DNA of 64,000 nucleotides from NCBI GenBank assembly GCA_030447875.1, contig JAUJOA010000001.1, positions 1 to 64,000 on the forward strand. Direction: 5' to 3'. The translations under genes and the position numbers were made by a program. The DNA is from Thermoleophilaceae bacterium (GTDB lineage Bacteria > Actinomycetota > Thermoleophilia > Solirubrobacterales > Thermoleophilaceae). Below, piece by piece: positions 17,000-26,185 of the stretch. A model generated the notes under the pieces. It did not search any database, was not told where the DNA came from, and saw only the letters and a list, made by a program, of their open reading frames with translations. The number at the start of each line of letters is the position of its first letter. Position 1 is the stretch's first letter.

Positions 17000-17016
17000 C
17001 TCGAGTACGACTTGAG
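17000..17016. promoter_or_regulatory. 17-bp inverted repeat 3 in the ftsZ leader
   Basis: CTCGAGTACGACTTGAG has 7-bp arms with one mismatch and the same 17-bp layout as the sites at 16859 and 16888. It lies about 36 nt downstream of the predicted transcription start, where a bound protein would block elongation. Confidence 0.4.
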
Positions 17017-17080
17017 CCTCCGCGGTCGGAAGCAAGCCTCGCCCTGGCAACCTCGGGCGGAGAAACGATCTGCAAGGACC

Positions 17081-18181
17081 ATGGAAACGGGTAGCTACCT
17101 CGCTGTCATCAAGGTCGTCGGCGTCGGCGGCGGCGGAACGAACGCGGTCAACCGAATGGTCGACGCCGGGCTGAAGGGCGTCGAGTTCATAGCGGTCAAC
17201 ACCGACGCTCAGGCGCTTCAGATGTGCGACGCCGACGTGAAGCTCCAGATCGGCAGCCAGCTCACGCGCGGCCTCGGCGCGGGCGCCAACCCCGAGACGG
17301 GCTATGCGGCCGCCAACGAGAGCCGCGACGAGCTGAAGGAGACCCTGAAGGGCGCGGACATGGTGTTCGTCACCGCCGGCGAGGGGGGCGGTACGGGCAC
17401 GGGCGCCGCGCCGGTCATCGCGGAGGTCGCGAAGAACGAGATCAACGCGCTGACGGTGGGTGTCGTCACTCGCCCGTTCGAGTTCGAGGGCAGCCAGCGC
17501 GGCCGGCAGGCGGGCGACGGGATCGACAAGCTGCGCGACCAGGTGGACACGTTGATCGTCATCCCGAACGAGAAGCTCCTCGCGCTGGTCGAGCGCCGAA
17601 CCAGCATCCTGGAGGCCTTCCGAGAGGCGGACAACGTGCTCCGCCAGGGCGTCCAAGGCATCACCGACCTCATCACGATCCCCGGACTGATCAACCTCGA
17701 CTTCGCGGACGTCCGGACGATCATGCACGAGGCGGGGTCGGCGCTCATGGGGATCGGCGAGGCGAGCGGCGAGAGCCGTGCGGCCGAGGCCGCGAAGAAC
17801 GCGATCTCGAGCCCCTTGCTCGAGCAGTCGGTCGAGGGCGCGACGGGAATACTGCTGAACATCACCGGCGGCAGCGACCTCGGCCTGTTCGAGGTCAACG
17901 AGGCGGCGGAGATCATCCAAAGCGCCGCGGAGAGCAACTCGAACATCATCTTCGGCGCCGTGATCGACGAGGCGCTCGGCGACGAGGTTCGGGTGACGGT
18001 GATCGCGACCGGCTTCGACCGCGGCGGGGGGGTTCGCTCTCCGCTCTACCGCCCCGAGCCGGCCCAGCGTGGGACGGAGCGCCGCGGCCGGGATCGCGAG
18101 GTCGTGATGGACGATCGCCAGCGCTCGTCGCTCGAGATCCCGGACGACGACATCGACATCCCGTCGTTCCTGAAGGACTGA
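17081..18181 (+). CDS. ftsZ: Cell division tubulin homologue FtsZ
   Basis: FtsZ is the GTPase that forms the division ring. From ATG 17081 it has 366 residues. The N-terminal [16 protein letters not shown], the tubulin signature [16 protein letters not shown], and the late [20 protein letters not shown] are textbook. After a variable linker the protein ends [12 protein letters not shown], the conserved C-terminal peptide that binds partner proteins. The start is fixed by GCAAGGA 4-10 nt upstream. An earlier in-frame start at 17012 lies inside inverted repeat 3 and is rejected. No ftsA is nearby; the SepF-type anchor expected in actinobacteria is not in this window. Confidence 0.98.
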   Translation: METGSYLAVIKVVGVGGGGTNAVNRMVDAGLKGVEFIAVNTDAQALQMCDADVKLQIGSQLTRGLGAGANPETGYAAANESRDELKETLKGADMVFVTAGEGGGTGTGAAPVIAEVAKNEINALTVGVVTRPFEFEGSQRGRQAGDGIDKLRDQVDTLIVIPNEKLLALVERRTSILEAFREADNVLRQGVQGITDLITIPGLINLDFADVRTIMHEAGSALMGIGEASGESRAAEAAKNAISSPLLEQSVEGATGILLNITGGSDLGLFEVNEAAEIIQSAAESNSNIIFGAVIDEALGDEVRVTVIATGFDRGGGVRSPLYRPEPAQRGTERRGRDREVVMDDRQRSSLEIPDDDIDIPSFLKD

Positions 18182-18201
18182 GCCGCCCCAACCGCCGTTG
18201 G

Positions 18202-18207
18202 TAGGGT
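18202..18207 (+). promoter_or_regulatory. -10 box of gcvT (TAGGGT)
   Basis: TAGGGT ends 10 nt before the TTG start of gcvT. The leader would be nearly absent, leaving no room for a glycine riboswitch. Confidence 0.45.
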
Positions 18208-18217
18208 CCGTCCGGCC

Positions 18218-19294
18218 TTGCCGCCCGCAGTCGAGAGCCTCGCCCGGACCCCGCTTCACCACCGTCACCGGGCGGCCGGCGCGCGGCTCGTGGGGTTCGC
18301 GGGATGGGAGATGCCGGTGCAGTACGAGGGGATCCGTCAGGAGCACCTGGCCGTGCGCACGAGGGCTGGAGCGTTCGACGTCTCGCATATGGGCCAGATC
18401 GAGACGCGCGGCCGGGAGGCCGAGCGGTTCCTTCAACGCCTGCTGTCGAACGACGTAGCCGCCATCCCCGACGGCGGCGCGCAGTACTCGGTCCTCTGCC
18501 GCGAGGATGGCGGCGTCCTCGACGACCTCTTCACGTACCGGCTCGGCGACCGTTACCTGACGGTCACGAACGCCTCGAACCACGCCCGCGACCTGAGCTG
18601 GTTCACGGACCACGCCGGCGACTTCGACGTCGCCGTGCGCGACGCCGCGGACGACTACGCGATGCTCGCGCTCCAGGGCCCCGAGGCACGCGCGATCCTC
18701 TCACGGCACATCGAGGGCGGGGCGCCGGCACGCATGCGCGCGGCACACACGCGCGTCGCCGGAGTCGAGGCGCTGGTGTGCGGCACCGGTTATACGGGCG
18801 AGGACGGCGTCGAGCTGCTGGTGCCATCCGAGCGCGCCGAGTCGGTCTGGGACGCCCTGACCGGCGACGGCGCCACCCCCGCCGGGCTCGGCGCGCGCGA
18901 CACCCTCCGGCTGGAGGTCTGCTTCCCTCTGTACGGCAACGACCTGACCGAGGAGCGCTCACCGCTCGAGGCGGGGCTCGGCTGGTGCTGCAAGCTCGAC
19001 ACCGGCTTCATCGGCTCGGACGCGCTGCGTGGCTCAGAGCCGGCCGATCGCCTGGCGCCGTTCGCCTTCACCGGCCCGGGGATACCACGGCCCGGCAACC
19101 CGGTATCGATCAGCGGAGAGCGCGGGGGAGTGGTCACGAGCGGCACGCTGTCGCCGTGCCTCGAGATCGGAATCGGGATGGCGTACGTGCCCGGCGAGGC
19201 CGCCGTGCCCGGCACGAGCGTCGAGATCGACGTGCGCGGCAAACCGCGGGCGGCCGAGATCCGCGAGCGCCCGCTCTATCGCAAGGAGACCTGA
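18218..19294 (+). CDS. gcvT: Glycine cleavage system T protein (aminomethyltransferase)
   Basis: GcvT moves the methylene group from the aminomethyl-lipoyl arm of GcvH to tetrahydrofolate and releases ammonia. The 358-residue protein has the family N-terminus (TPLHHRHRAAGARLVGFAGWEMPVQY, cut here by reading as two parts), FDVSHMGQI, a GTGYTGEDGVELLVP segment and the C-terminal barrel domain ending in RPLY. It starts at TTG 18218. It is first in gcvT-gcvH-gcvPA-gcvPB, so the complete decarboxylating system except the shared lipoamide dehydrogenase is encoded here. Confidence 0.95.
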   Translation: MPPAVESLARTPLHHRHRAAGARLVGFAGWEMPVQYEGIRQEHLAVRTRAGAFDVSHMGQIETRGREAERFLQRLLSNDVAAIPDGGAQYSVLCREDGGVLDDLFTYRLGDRYLTVTNASNHARDLSWFTDHAGDFDVAVRDAADDYAMLALQGPEARAILSRHIEGGAPARMRAAHTRVAGVEALVCGTGYTGEDGVELLVPSERAESVWDALTGDGATPAGLGARDTLRLEVCFPLYGNDLTEERSPLEAGLGWCCKLDTGFIGSDALRGSEPADRLAPFAFTGPGIPRPGNPVSISGERGGVVTSGTLSPCLEIGIGMAYVPGEAAVPGTSVEIDVRGKPRAAEIRERPLYRKET

Positions 19295-19299
19295 GATCT

Positions 19300-19689
19300 G
19301 TGCCTGAGAGCTATCCCGAGCACCTCCTGTACCACCCCGAGCATGACTGGGCTCAGATCGAGGGCGACGTCGCGACGTTCGGAATCACCTGGTACGCCCA
19401 GGAGGCGCTCGGAGAGGTCGTCTTCGTCGACCCGCCGGAGGTCGGGGCCACGACTACGGCCAACGAGTCGTATGCGGAGGTGGAGTCGGTGAAGGCGGTC
19501 TCCGACGTGTTCGCACCGCTGTCGGGGGAGATCGTGGAGGTCAACACGGGGCTCTCCGACGCGCCGGAGAAGATCAACGACGACCCGTACGGCGAGGGCT
19601 GGCTCGTCAAGGTGAGGCTCAGCGATCCCGCCGAGCGCGATTCCCTGCTCGACGTGGCCGCGTACAGGGACCTGCTGGCCGACGGCTAG
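19300..19689 (+). CDS. gcvH: Glycine cleavage system H protein
   Basis: GcvH is the lipoyl carrier of the glycine cleavage complex. From GTG 19300 it has 129 residues, the usual size. The lipoylated lysine lies in ESVKAVSDV, and the N-terminal HPEHDWAQIEGDVATFGITWYAQ and GWLVKVRL stretches fit the beta-hairpin fold. The start is 5 nt after the gcvT stop; the frame is open upstream but only through gcvT. Confidence 0.96.
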   Translation: MPESYPEHLLYHPEHDWAQIEGDVATFGITWYAQEALGEVVFVDPPEVGATTTANESYAEVESVKAVSDVFAPLSGEIVEVNTGLSDAPEKINDDPYGEGWLVKVRLSDPAERDSLLDVAAYRDLLADG

Positions 19690-19714
19690 TCAGCCGGAGG
19701 ACTGCGAGGAGAGC

Positions 19715-21061
19715 ATGAGCCGATACACGTCGACGACCGAGCGGGACCGTGGCGAGATGCTCGCGGCGATCGGAGTCGATTCGGTGGAGGCGCTGTTCGC
19801 CGACGTCCCCGAGGCGGTCAGGTTGCAGAGACCGCTCGCGCTGCCGGGCGGGCTGTCCGAGCAGGAGGTGCACGAGCACCTCTCGGCGCTGGCGGCGAGG
19901 AACCGCAGCGCCGAGGACGAGGTCACGTTCCTGGGCGCGGGGATGTACGACCACTACGTGCCGGCGGTGGTCGAGTCGATCACCCAGCGCTCGGAGTTCC
20001 TGACCCCTTACACGCCCTACCAACCGGAGATCTCTCAGGGCGGACTCCAGACGATGTTCGAGTTCCAGACCGCGGTCTCCGAACTCACCGGCCTGCCGGT
20101 CGCGAACGCCTCCCTCTACGAGGGACCGTCTTCGATCGCCGCGGCCGGCTACATGGCGCAGCTCGAGAACGGCCGGTCTCGCTTCGTCGCCTCGCGAGGC
20201 CTTCACCCCCATTCCCGCGAGGCGCTCGCCACCTACGCAAAGGGCTTCGGCGCCGAGGTGTCGGAGGTTCCGCTCGACGAGCGGGGCGCGACCGACATCG
20301 ACGCACTGGCGGCGGCGGTCGACGACGACGCGGCGGCCGTCTTCCTGCAGCAGCCGAACTTCCTCGGCACCGTCGAGGACCTCGGACCGCTGGCTGAAGC
20401 GGCCAAGCGCACTGGTGCGATGCTGGTCTGTGCCGCCGACCCGCTCACGCTCGGCATCCTCGAGCCGCCCGGCAGGCTCGGAGCGGACATCTGCGTGGGG
20501 GAGGGCCAGACGCTCGGCAACCGGCTCGACTTCGGCGGACCGTCGTTCGGCTTCTTCGCCGCCGACGAGCGCTACATCCGCAAGATGCCGGGCCGGATCG
20601 CGGGGGAGACGGTCGACGTGGAGGGCCGGCGAGGGTTCGTGCTCACGCTCCAGACCCGGGAGCAGCACATCCGCCGCGAGCGGGCGACGAACAACATCTG
20701 CACAGCGCAGGCGCTGAACGCCCTCGCCGGCGTCGTCTACCTCTCCTGGCTGGGACGCCGAGGAGTGGTCGAGCTCGGGGAGCTGATGCTCCGCCGCACG
20801 GCCTACGCCCGCGAGCAGCTCGGCCTCGAGCGCATAAACTCCGGCCCCGTCGTACGCGAGTTCGCGGTGCGCCTGCCCGACCTCGACGCGCTGTTCGCCC
20901 GCGCCCGCGCCGAGGGAGTCAATCCGGGCTACCGGCTTGGCCGCGACTACCCCGAGTACGAGGACGGGCTGCTCGTGGCGATCACCGAGCGGCGCACCCG
21001 GCGGGATATCGATCGGCTCGTGGCGCTCGTGGCCGGAGTGCGGGAAGGGGCAGTGGCGTAG
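19715..21061 (+). CDS. gcvPA: Glycine dehydrogenase (decarboxylating) subunit 1
   Basis: This is the N-terminal half of the P protein, in the split two-subunit form. The 448-residue protein has FLGAGMYDHYVPAVVESI, TPYTPYQPEISQGGLQ and EGPSSIAAAGYMA, all typical of GcvPA. It pairs with the PLP-carrying subunit encoded next. The ATG is preceded by GAGGA 7-11 nt upstream. Its stop overlaps the gcvPB start by 1 bp (TAGTG). Confidence 0.95.
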   Translation: MSRYTSTTERDRGEMLAAIGVDSVEALFADVPEAVRLQRPLALPGGLSEQEVHEHLSALAARNRSAEDEVTFLGAGMYDHYVPAVVESITQRSEFLTPYTPYQPEISQGGLQTMFEFQTAVSELTGLPVANASLYEGPSSIAAAGYMAQLENGRSRFVASRGLHPHSREALATYAKGFGAEVSEVPLDERGATDIDALAAAVDDDAAAVFLQQPNFLGTVEDLGPLAEAAKRTGAMLVCAADPLTLGILEPPGRLGADICVGEGQTLGNRLDFGGPSFGFFAADERYIRKMPGRIAGETVDVEGRRGFVLTLQTREQHIRRERATNNICTAQALNALAGVVYLSWLGRRGVVELGELMLRRTAYAREQLGLERINSGPVVREFAVRLPDLDALFARARAEGVNPGYRLGRDYPEYEDGLLVAITERRTRRDIDRLVALVAGVREGAVA

Positions 21062-22641
21062 TGGACAGCGAGGAGGCCCACGCCGTGGCGCAGGCTGAGA
21101 CGCTCACGATCTTCGAGCGCTCGCGCGAGGGGCGGCGTGCGTTCGTGGCACCGGCGCTCGACGTGCCCGACGTGCCGGTCGAGGAGCTCTTGCCCGCAAG
21201 TGCGATCCGCGCGGATCCCCCCGCGCTGCCAGAGGTCTCGGAGCCGGAGCTCGTTCGCCACTACACCAACCTCTCGAAGAGGAACTTCGACGTGGATACT
21301 GGCTTCTACCCGCTCGGGTCGTGCACCATGAAGCACAACCCCAAGGTCAACGAGCGCGTGGCGGCGCTCCCAGGCCATGCGCGACTGCACCCGCTTCAGG
21401 ATCCGGCCTACGCTCAGGGGGCGCTCGAGCTGATGTGGCGGCTCCAGGGCGCGCTCGCGGAGATCGCGGGCCTGCCGCACGTCTCTCTGCAGCCGAGCGC
21501 CGGCTCGCACGGCGAGCTCGCCGGCCTCCTGCTCACGCGCGCCTACCACGAGCAGCGCGGCGAGCACCGCCACAAGGTGCTAACCCCCGACACGGCGCAC
21601 GGCACCAATCCGGCCAGCGTGGTCATGGCCGGTTACGAGGTCGTCAAGGTCGGAACCGCCGACGACGGCGGCATCGACCTCGACGACCTTCGCGCGAAGT
21701 CCACGGACGACGTCGCGTGCCTGATGCTGACCAACCCGAACACGCTGGGTCTGTTCGACAGCCACATCTCGGAGATCGCCGAGGTGGTGCATGGAGTCGG
21801 GGCGACGCTCTACTACGACGGCGCGAACCTGAACGCCGTCATGGGCGTCTCACGGCCCGGCGACATGGGCTTCGACATCGTGCACTTCAACCTGCACAAG
21901 ACGTTCTCGCAGCCGCACGGCGGGGGCGGCCCCGGCGCGGGACCGATCGCGGTGTCCGACCGCATCGAGCCCTTCCTCCCACGTCCGCAGGTCGTGCGCC
22001 GTGCGCCCGACAACGGCGGCGAGCCCCGCTACGAGCTCGACTTCGACCGCCCGATGTCGATCGGTCGGCTGCGCGGCTTTCAGGGCAACTACGGCGTCTT
22101 CGTCCGCTCGTACGCGTACATCCGCTCCCTGGGGGGCGACGGTCTGCGTGACGTCTCCGACACCGCGGTGCTGAACGCCAACTACCTCCGCGCGCGGTTG
22201 GCTGAGGAAGGGATCGCCGAATACCTGTCGATCGCCTTTCCGCGTCTCTGCATGCACGAGTTCGTGCTCTCGGGGCGGCTCGCGAAGCAGAAGCTCGGCA
22301 TCCGCACGCTCGACATCGCCAAGCGACTGCTCGACCACCGCGTCCATCCGCCGACCGTCTACTTCCCGCTGCTCGTGGACGAGGCGCTGATGATCGAGCC
22401 GACGGAGACCGAGACGAAGGAGACGCTCGACGCCTTTGCCGACTCCATCCGCGCGATCCTCGAGGAGGCGCAGGACGACCCGGAGATCGCGCGCGGCGCT
22501 CCCTACTCCACGCCCGTGCGCCGGCTCGACGAGGCCGCGGCGGCGCGCCGCCCGGTGGTCCGGCAGCGCGCGGGGGGCGAGCCGCCCGGCGATCCGGAGC
22601 GGGCGGCGGACCGGCCCGCGTCGGCGAGCGGCGCGCTGTAG
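21061..22641 (+). CDS. gcvPB: Glycine dehydrogenase (decarboxylating) subunit 2
   Basis: This is the PLP-binding half of the split P protein, which decarboxylates glycine. The 526-residue protein has YPLGSCTMKHNPK, DTAHGTNPAS, the PLP lysine in HFNLHKTFSQPHGGGGPG (read as one motif), and LRGFQGNYGV. The last 35-40 residues form a Pro/Arg/Ala-rich tail beyond the usual end, which may be lineage-specific. The start is GTG 21061, overlapping gcvPA. Confidence 0.95.
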   Translation: MDSEEAHAVAQAETLTIFERSREGRRAFVAPALDVPDVPVEELLPASAIRADPPALPEVSEPELVRHYTNLSKRNFDVDTGFYPLGSCTMKHNPKVNERVAALPGHARLHPLQDPAYAQGALELMWRLQGALAEIAGLPHVSLQPSAGSHGELAGLLLTRAYHEQRGEHRHKVLTPDTAHGTNPASVVMAGYEVVKVGTADDGGIDLDDLRAKSTDDVACLMLTNPNTLGLFDSHISEIAEVVHGVGATLYYDGANLNAVMGVSRPGDMGFDIVHFNLHKTFSQPHGGGGPGAGPIAVSDRIEPFLPRPQVVRRAPDNGGEPRYELDFDRPMSIGRLRGFQGNYGVFVRSYAYIRSLGGDGLRDVSDTAVLNANYLRARLAEEGIAEYLSIAFPRLCMHEFVLSGRLAKQKLGIRTLDIAKRLLDHRVHPPTVYFPLLVDEALMIEPTETETKETLDAFADSIRAILEEAQDDPEIARGAPYSTPVRRLDEAAAARRPVVRQRAGGEPPGDPERAADRPASASGAL

Positions 22642-22768
22642 TCACCCGCTCCGGACGCAACTAGCTACTCACCCAGCTCAGTCGGTGCCGCCCAGATGCT
22701 CGGTGAGGCGGCGGCTCATGAACCGAACCCGCCCCATGCCGTAATCATGACCTCGCCTCACAAGAGGT

Positions 22769-23762
22769 TCATGGTGGGATCGGTGACCCCGTCGACGGAG
22801 GCGAGCCGGAAGCTTCCTCATGCAGCAAGACGCTCAGGTCGGCGGCGATGACGGCGGAGGCCTCGTGCAACTGCCGCCACGTGATCCGCACCACCCGCCA
22901 GCCGGCCGCCTGGAGCGTCCGGTCGCGGGCTCGGTCGCGCTCGAACCCGGTCCTGGTGGCGTGGGTCGCGTGCCCGTCGAGCTCCACGATGAGCTTTTGC
23001 TCGGGCCATAGGCAGTCGACCTCCCATGTACGTCCGCCGGCGGTCAGGAGTTTGTTGACCCGCGGACGAGGGAGGCCCGCGTGGCCGAGAAAGCTCAGGA
23101 AGCGACTCTCCAGCTCGCTGGGCACCACAGTGATGCCGATGTTCCCCTTCCTGAGAACCGTTTTGAACCTCCGGACGCCGCGGCGGTGCGGGTAGCGCGC
23201 GACGAGCTCATCGAGGGAGATCGCGTCCCGGAGTCCGAGCACCTCGGCTTCGTGCATCGCGCGCTCGAGCTGGCGCTCGCTGAGCACGGCACTCAGGTCG
23301 AGCAGCGTGCGGGCCACGGTGGTCACCGGGATCCCCCGTACGGCCGTCACCTCGTCGAGGGGGAGCATCGTGTGGTGCACCTCGATGCGCCGCCGCGCTC
23401 GGCGCGGGCGCTCGGCGCTCACCTCGATCAGGGACCGCCCGCTCGGGCGAAGGCCCCATAGCACCGCCGCGGATCGATGGCTCAGCACTGCCCCTGGTCC
23501 GCCCGTCAACAACGGCTGCCATCCACCTGGCCTCCTTGGAGAGCACCGGATGGCCGACCGCGTAGACACCGCGATGCACAGGGTGCAAGCGACCGCACTC
23601 GAGCCGGTGGCCGATCGCCCGCCGGCCGAGTCCGAGGTCGACCAGCTGCACCCGTGCGACCACCCCGTGCTGGCGCGCCGCAAGCTCAGCGATCGCCCGG
23701 TCGGTTGCCCGAGATCGACCTTCGGCCCCTATGACGGGCCCAACTGCACTTTCGACGCTCAC
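22769..23762 (-). pseudogene. AbiEi-like/DUF559 (Vsr-fold) protein gene with one frameshift
   Basis: Two overlapping minus-strand frames together make one familiar protein of about 330 residues. The N-terminal frame (from 23762) has the AbiEi-type winged-helix start AELAARQHGVVARVQLVDLG and GRLHPVHRGVYAVGHPVLS. The C-terminal frame (to 22769) continues with GPGAVLSHRSAAVLWGLRP and ends with a DUF559 endonuclease-like domain (EVDCLWPEQKLIVELDGHA, GWRVVRITW). The frames join near 23500-23512, where removing one G of the minus-strand GGG (plus-strand CCC at 23502-23504), or adding two bases, restores WMAAVV-GGPGAVLSHRS. Such genes are common in actinobacteria, and the function (defence or regulation) is not settled. 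The break may be real or a sequence error. Confidence 0.75.
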
Positions 23763-23873
23763 CTCCGCAGCATCGCCTGCGAAATGCGACAGCGAAGCCC
23801 GATGCGTTACGGGTTCACCCCCGGAGGGTTACGGCGCGCCGCGGCAGGCCCGGGGCTTCCCCGGCGACCGTCC

Positions 23874-23879
23874 TAGACT
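23874..23879 (+). promoter_or_regulatory. -10 box of trpS (TAGACT)
   Basis: TAGACT ends 6 nt before the GTG start of trpS, which predicts a leaderless or nearly leaderless mRNA. Confidence 0.6.
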
Positions 23880-23885
23880 CCCGCC

Positions 23886-24872
23886 GTGCGCATCTTCAGC
23901 GGCATCCAGCCGACCGGCCGCAAGCACCTGGGCAACTACATCGGGGCGATCCGCCAGTACGTCGAGGGGCAGGATCGGGGCGATGCCGTCTACTGCGTCG
24001 TGGACCTGCACGCGACGACCGTCCCTTACGAGCCCGCGGAGCTCCGGCGATATGTGCTCGACACGACCGCGATGATGCTCGCCGCCGAGCTCGACCCGGA
24101 CCGCTGCATCCTCTTCCGCCAGTCCGACGTGCGCGAGCACACCGAGCTCTGCTGGCTCCTCTGCTCGGTCACCGCGCACGGCGACCTCAACCGCATGCAC
24201 CAGTTCCGCGAGAAGTCGGCCAGGCAGCGCGAGCTCATCTCGGCGGGACTCTTCTTCTACCCGGTCCTCCAGGCGGCCGACATCCTCGCCTACCGGACCG
24301 ATGAGGTGCCGGTCGGCGATGATCAGCGCCAGCACATCGAGCTCACGCGCGACATCGCCGAGCGCTTCAACGAGCGCTTCGGCGACACGCTGAAGGTGCC
24401 GCGCCACCGCATCCCGGAGGTCGGGGCGCGCATCATGGACCTCCAGTCGCCGGAGCAGAAGATGTCGACGACCGCAGCGAGCGAGCAGGGCACGATCTAC
24501 GTGACCGACCCCGAGGCGGCGGTGGTCAAGAAGGTGAAGAGCGCGGTCACCGACTCGGGCGCCGAGGTGGTCCGCGCGCCGGACAAGCCGGGGATCTCGA
24601 ACCTGATCGAGGTCCTCGCGGTGGTTCGCGGCTCCGATCCGGGGGAGATCGAGGACGAGTTCCACGGCGCGCGCTACGGGGACTTCAAGCAGGCCGTGGC
24701 TCACGAGGTGATCGCCTACCTGGCGCCGGTCCGCGAGCGCTACGACGAGCTCCGAGGTGACGAGGACCGGCTCGAGGCCATCCTTCGCGACGGTGCCGAG
24801 AAGGCGCGCAACATCGCGTCCGAGGTACTTGAGGACGTGCGTGCGCGGATGGGCGTCGGATCCTCGCCCTAG
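23886..24872 (+). CDS. trpS: Tryptophanyl-tRNA synthetase
   Basis: TrpS charges tRNA-Trp. The 328-residue class I synthetase has FSGIQPTGRKHLGNYIGAI with the HIGH-type motif (HLGN) and the second motif K192-M-S-T-T196, a variant of KMSKS. The tryptophan pocket region is preserved (FYPVLQAADILAYRTDEVPVG, family-typical, then DDQRQHIELTRDIA). It starts at GTG 23886, 6 nt after the -10 box. It is followed directly by scpA in the same frame across a single TAG. Confidence 0.95.
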   Translation: MRIFSGIQPTGRKHLGNYIGAIRQYVEGQDRGDAVYCVVDLHATTVPYEPAELRRYVLDTTAMMLAAELDPDRCILFRQSDVREHTELCWLLCSVTAHGDLNRMHQFREKSARQRELISAGLFFYPVLQAADILAYRTDEVPVGDDQRQHIELTRDIAERFNERFGDTLKVPRHRIPEVGARIMDLQSPEQKMSTTAASEQGTIYVTDPEAAVVKKVKSAVTDSGAEVVRAPDKPGISNLIEVLAVVRGSDPGEIEDEFHGARYGDFKQAVAHEVIAYLAPVRERYDELRGDEDRLEAILRDGAEKARNIASEVLEDVRARMGVGSSP

Positions 24873-24881
24873 GCTGAGCCG

Positions 24882-25607
24882 ATCACCACGCGCGCCGTCA
24901 CGCTCGACCTCGACCTCGAGGTCTTCCAGGGGCCGTTCGATCTGCTGGCCACGCTCGTCCTGAAAGAGGAGGTCGATCTGCTCGAGGTGGACCTCGCCGA
25001 GGTCGTCCTCGCCTACGTCGAGCACCTCGAGCGGATCGGCGAGCTGGACCTCGAGGCGACGACGGAGTTCCTGGTCCTGATAGCGGCGCTGCTCGAGCTC
25101 AAGTCACGGCTGATGCTCCCGCGGGCGGAGGTCGAGGAGCCGCCCGAGCGGACCGAGGCGGTCGAGGAGTTGCTGGCCCGGTTGCTCGAGTACTCGCGTT
25201 ATCGGAATGTCGCGAGCTTCCTCGAGGAGCGGCTCTCACGCGAGTCCGGCTTTCGCTACCGCTCAGCGCCGCTGCCCGCGCAGCTGCGGCGGATCTCGGT
25301 CGAAGCGGCGTCGAAGTCCTACGACGGCCTGACGCTGGCCGCGGCCGTCGGAGGGCTCCTGCGGGTTCCGCCGCCGGTGGACCTGAGCCACGTGGCGCGA
25401 CCTGTGGTGGCGCTCGAGCAGCGGCTGGCCCACCTCCGGACGCTCCTCTCGTGCCGCGGGCGGTTTGGATTCGAGGAAGCTGTCGCGGGCGCCGACCGGG
25501 TGACCGAGGCGGTCACGCTCTTCGCGCTGCTCGAGCTCTACAAGAGCGGCGAGGTCGACTGGGAGCAGCCCGAGCCGTTTGGACCGATCTCGGTACGCGC
25601 GCGGTGA
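24882..25607 (+). CDS. scpA: Segregation and condensation protein ScpA (start codon not canonical)
   Basis: ScpA is the kleisin that closes the SMC ring. The conserved N-terminus VFQGPFDLLATLVLKEEVDLL is encoded from 24921, yet no ATG, GTG or TTG exists in this frame between the trpS stop (24870-24872) and GTG 24987, which would delete that conserved part. I therefore place the start at ATC 24882; GTC 24897 (followed by TLDLDLEV) is the other candidate if a base is miscalled. The rest (kleisin helices, ending WEQPEPFGPISVRAR) is normal, about 241 residues. Its stop overlaps scpB by 4 bp (GTGA). The partner smc lies at 62320. Confidence 0.85.
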   Translation: MTTRAVTLDLDLEVFQGPFDLLATLVLKEEVDLLEVDLAEVVLAYVEHLERIGELDLEATTEFLVLIAALLELKSRLMLPRAEVEEPPERTEAVEELLARLLEYSRYRNVASFLEERLSRESGFRYRSAPLPAQLRRISVEAASKSYDGLTLAAAVGGLLRVPPPVDLSHVARPVVALEQRLAHLRTLLSCRGRFGFEEAVAGADRVTEAVTLFALLELYKSGEVDWEQPEPFGPISVRAR

Positions 25608-26177
25608 ACGAGCTGGCGCGCATCGTGGAAGCGCTCCTGTTCCTGTCGCCGGACCCGGTCAGTACGACTGATCTGGCCGATGCGTGCGAGGCCGACGAGC
25701 ACGAGGTGGCCGAGGCCCTGGCGCGCCTGCGCGAGCACTACGCCGATGGCTGGCGCGGAGTCGTGCTGCGACAGGTGGCCGGCGGCCACACGCTGGCCAC
25801 CGATCCCGTGGCCGAGCGCGCGCGCGCGGCGGCTGCTCGCGCGGCCGCGCACGCCGCCGCTCACCCAGGCGCAGGCCGAGTGCCTCGGGATCGTCGCCTA
25901 CCTCCAGCCGGTCTCGCGGCCCGAGATCGCGCGCATCCGCGGCGTCTCGTCGGAGTCCGCGGTCGGCACGCTGCTCGAGCGCGGCCTGATCGAGGAGTCC
26001 GGGCGCTCGCGCTTCGGCGCGGTGCTCTACCGGACCAGCGAGCTGTTCCAGCGGCTCTTCGGCCTGGAAGGCCTCGACGAGCTACCCGACCTGACGGCCT
26101 TCGATCCCTCGCCCGAGGAGGAGGGGGAGCTGCGCGATCGGCTGCTCCGCGCCGGAGAGCAGCGAGAGCACGGCTAG
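25604..26177 (+). pseudogene. scpB: Segregation and condensation protein ScpB, frame broken in a CG tract
   Basis: ScpB binds ScpA and regulates SMC ring opening. The first frame from GTG 25604 gives NELARIVEALLFLSPDPVSTTDLAD through QVAGGHTLATDPVAERAR, the N-terminal winged helix. The second half, LTQAQAECLGIVAYLQPVSR, EIARIRGV, LLERGLIEESGRSRFG and LYRTSELFQRLFGL, is in another frame. The join is at the CG-dinucleotide tract 25817-25828; two extra bases (one CG unit) restore a normal protein of about 190 residues. Since ScpB is normally kept with ScpA and SMC, a sequencing slip is more likely than decay; slippage-based switching is a remote option. Confidence 0.85.
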
Positions 26178-26185
26178 CGCTTCCT

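Noticed and set aside
18182-18217. Glycine riboswitch before gcvT
   Set aside because: Only 36 nt separate ftsZ from gcvT.
16049-18613. Large antisense open frame (854 codons) over ftsQ-ftsZ-gcvT
   Set aside because: It mirrors strong genes on the plus strand, has Arg/His/Val-rich low-complexity content and no family match; such frames are expected in very GC-rich DNA.
22717-22773. CATGAACC/GGTTCATG inverted repeat downstream of gcvPB
   Set aside because: Arms of 8 bp separated by 41 nt with no T-run are too weak to call a terminator or element.
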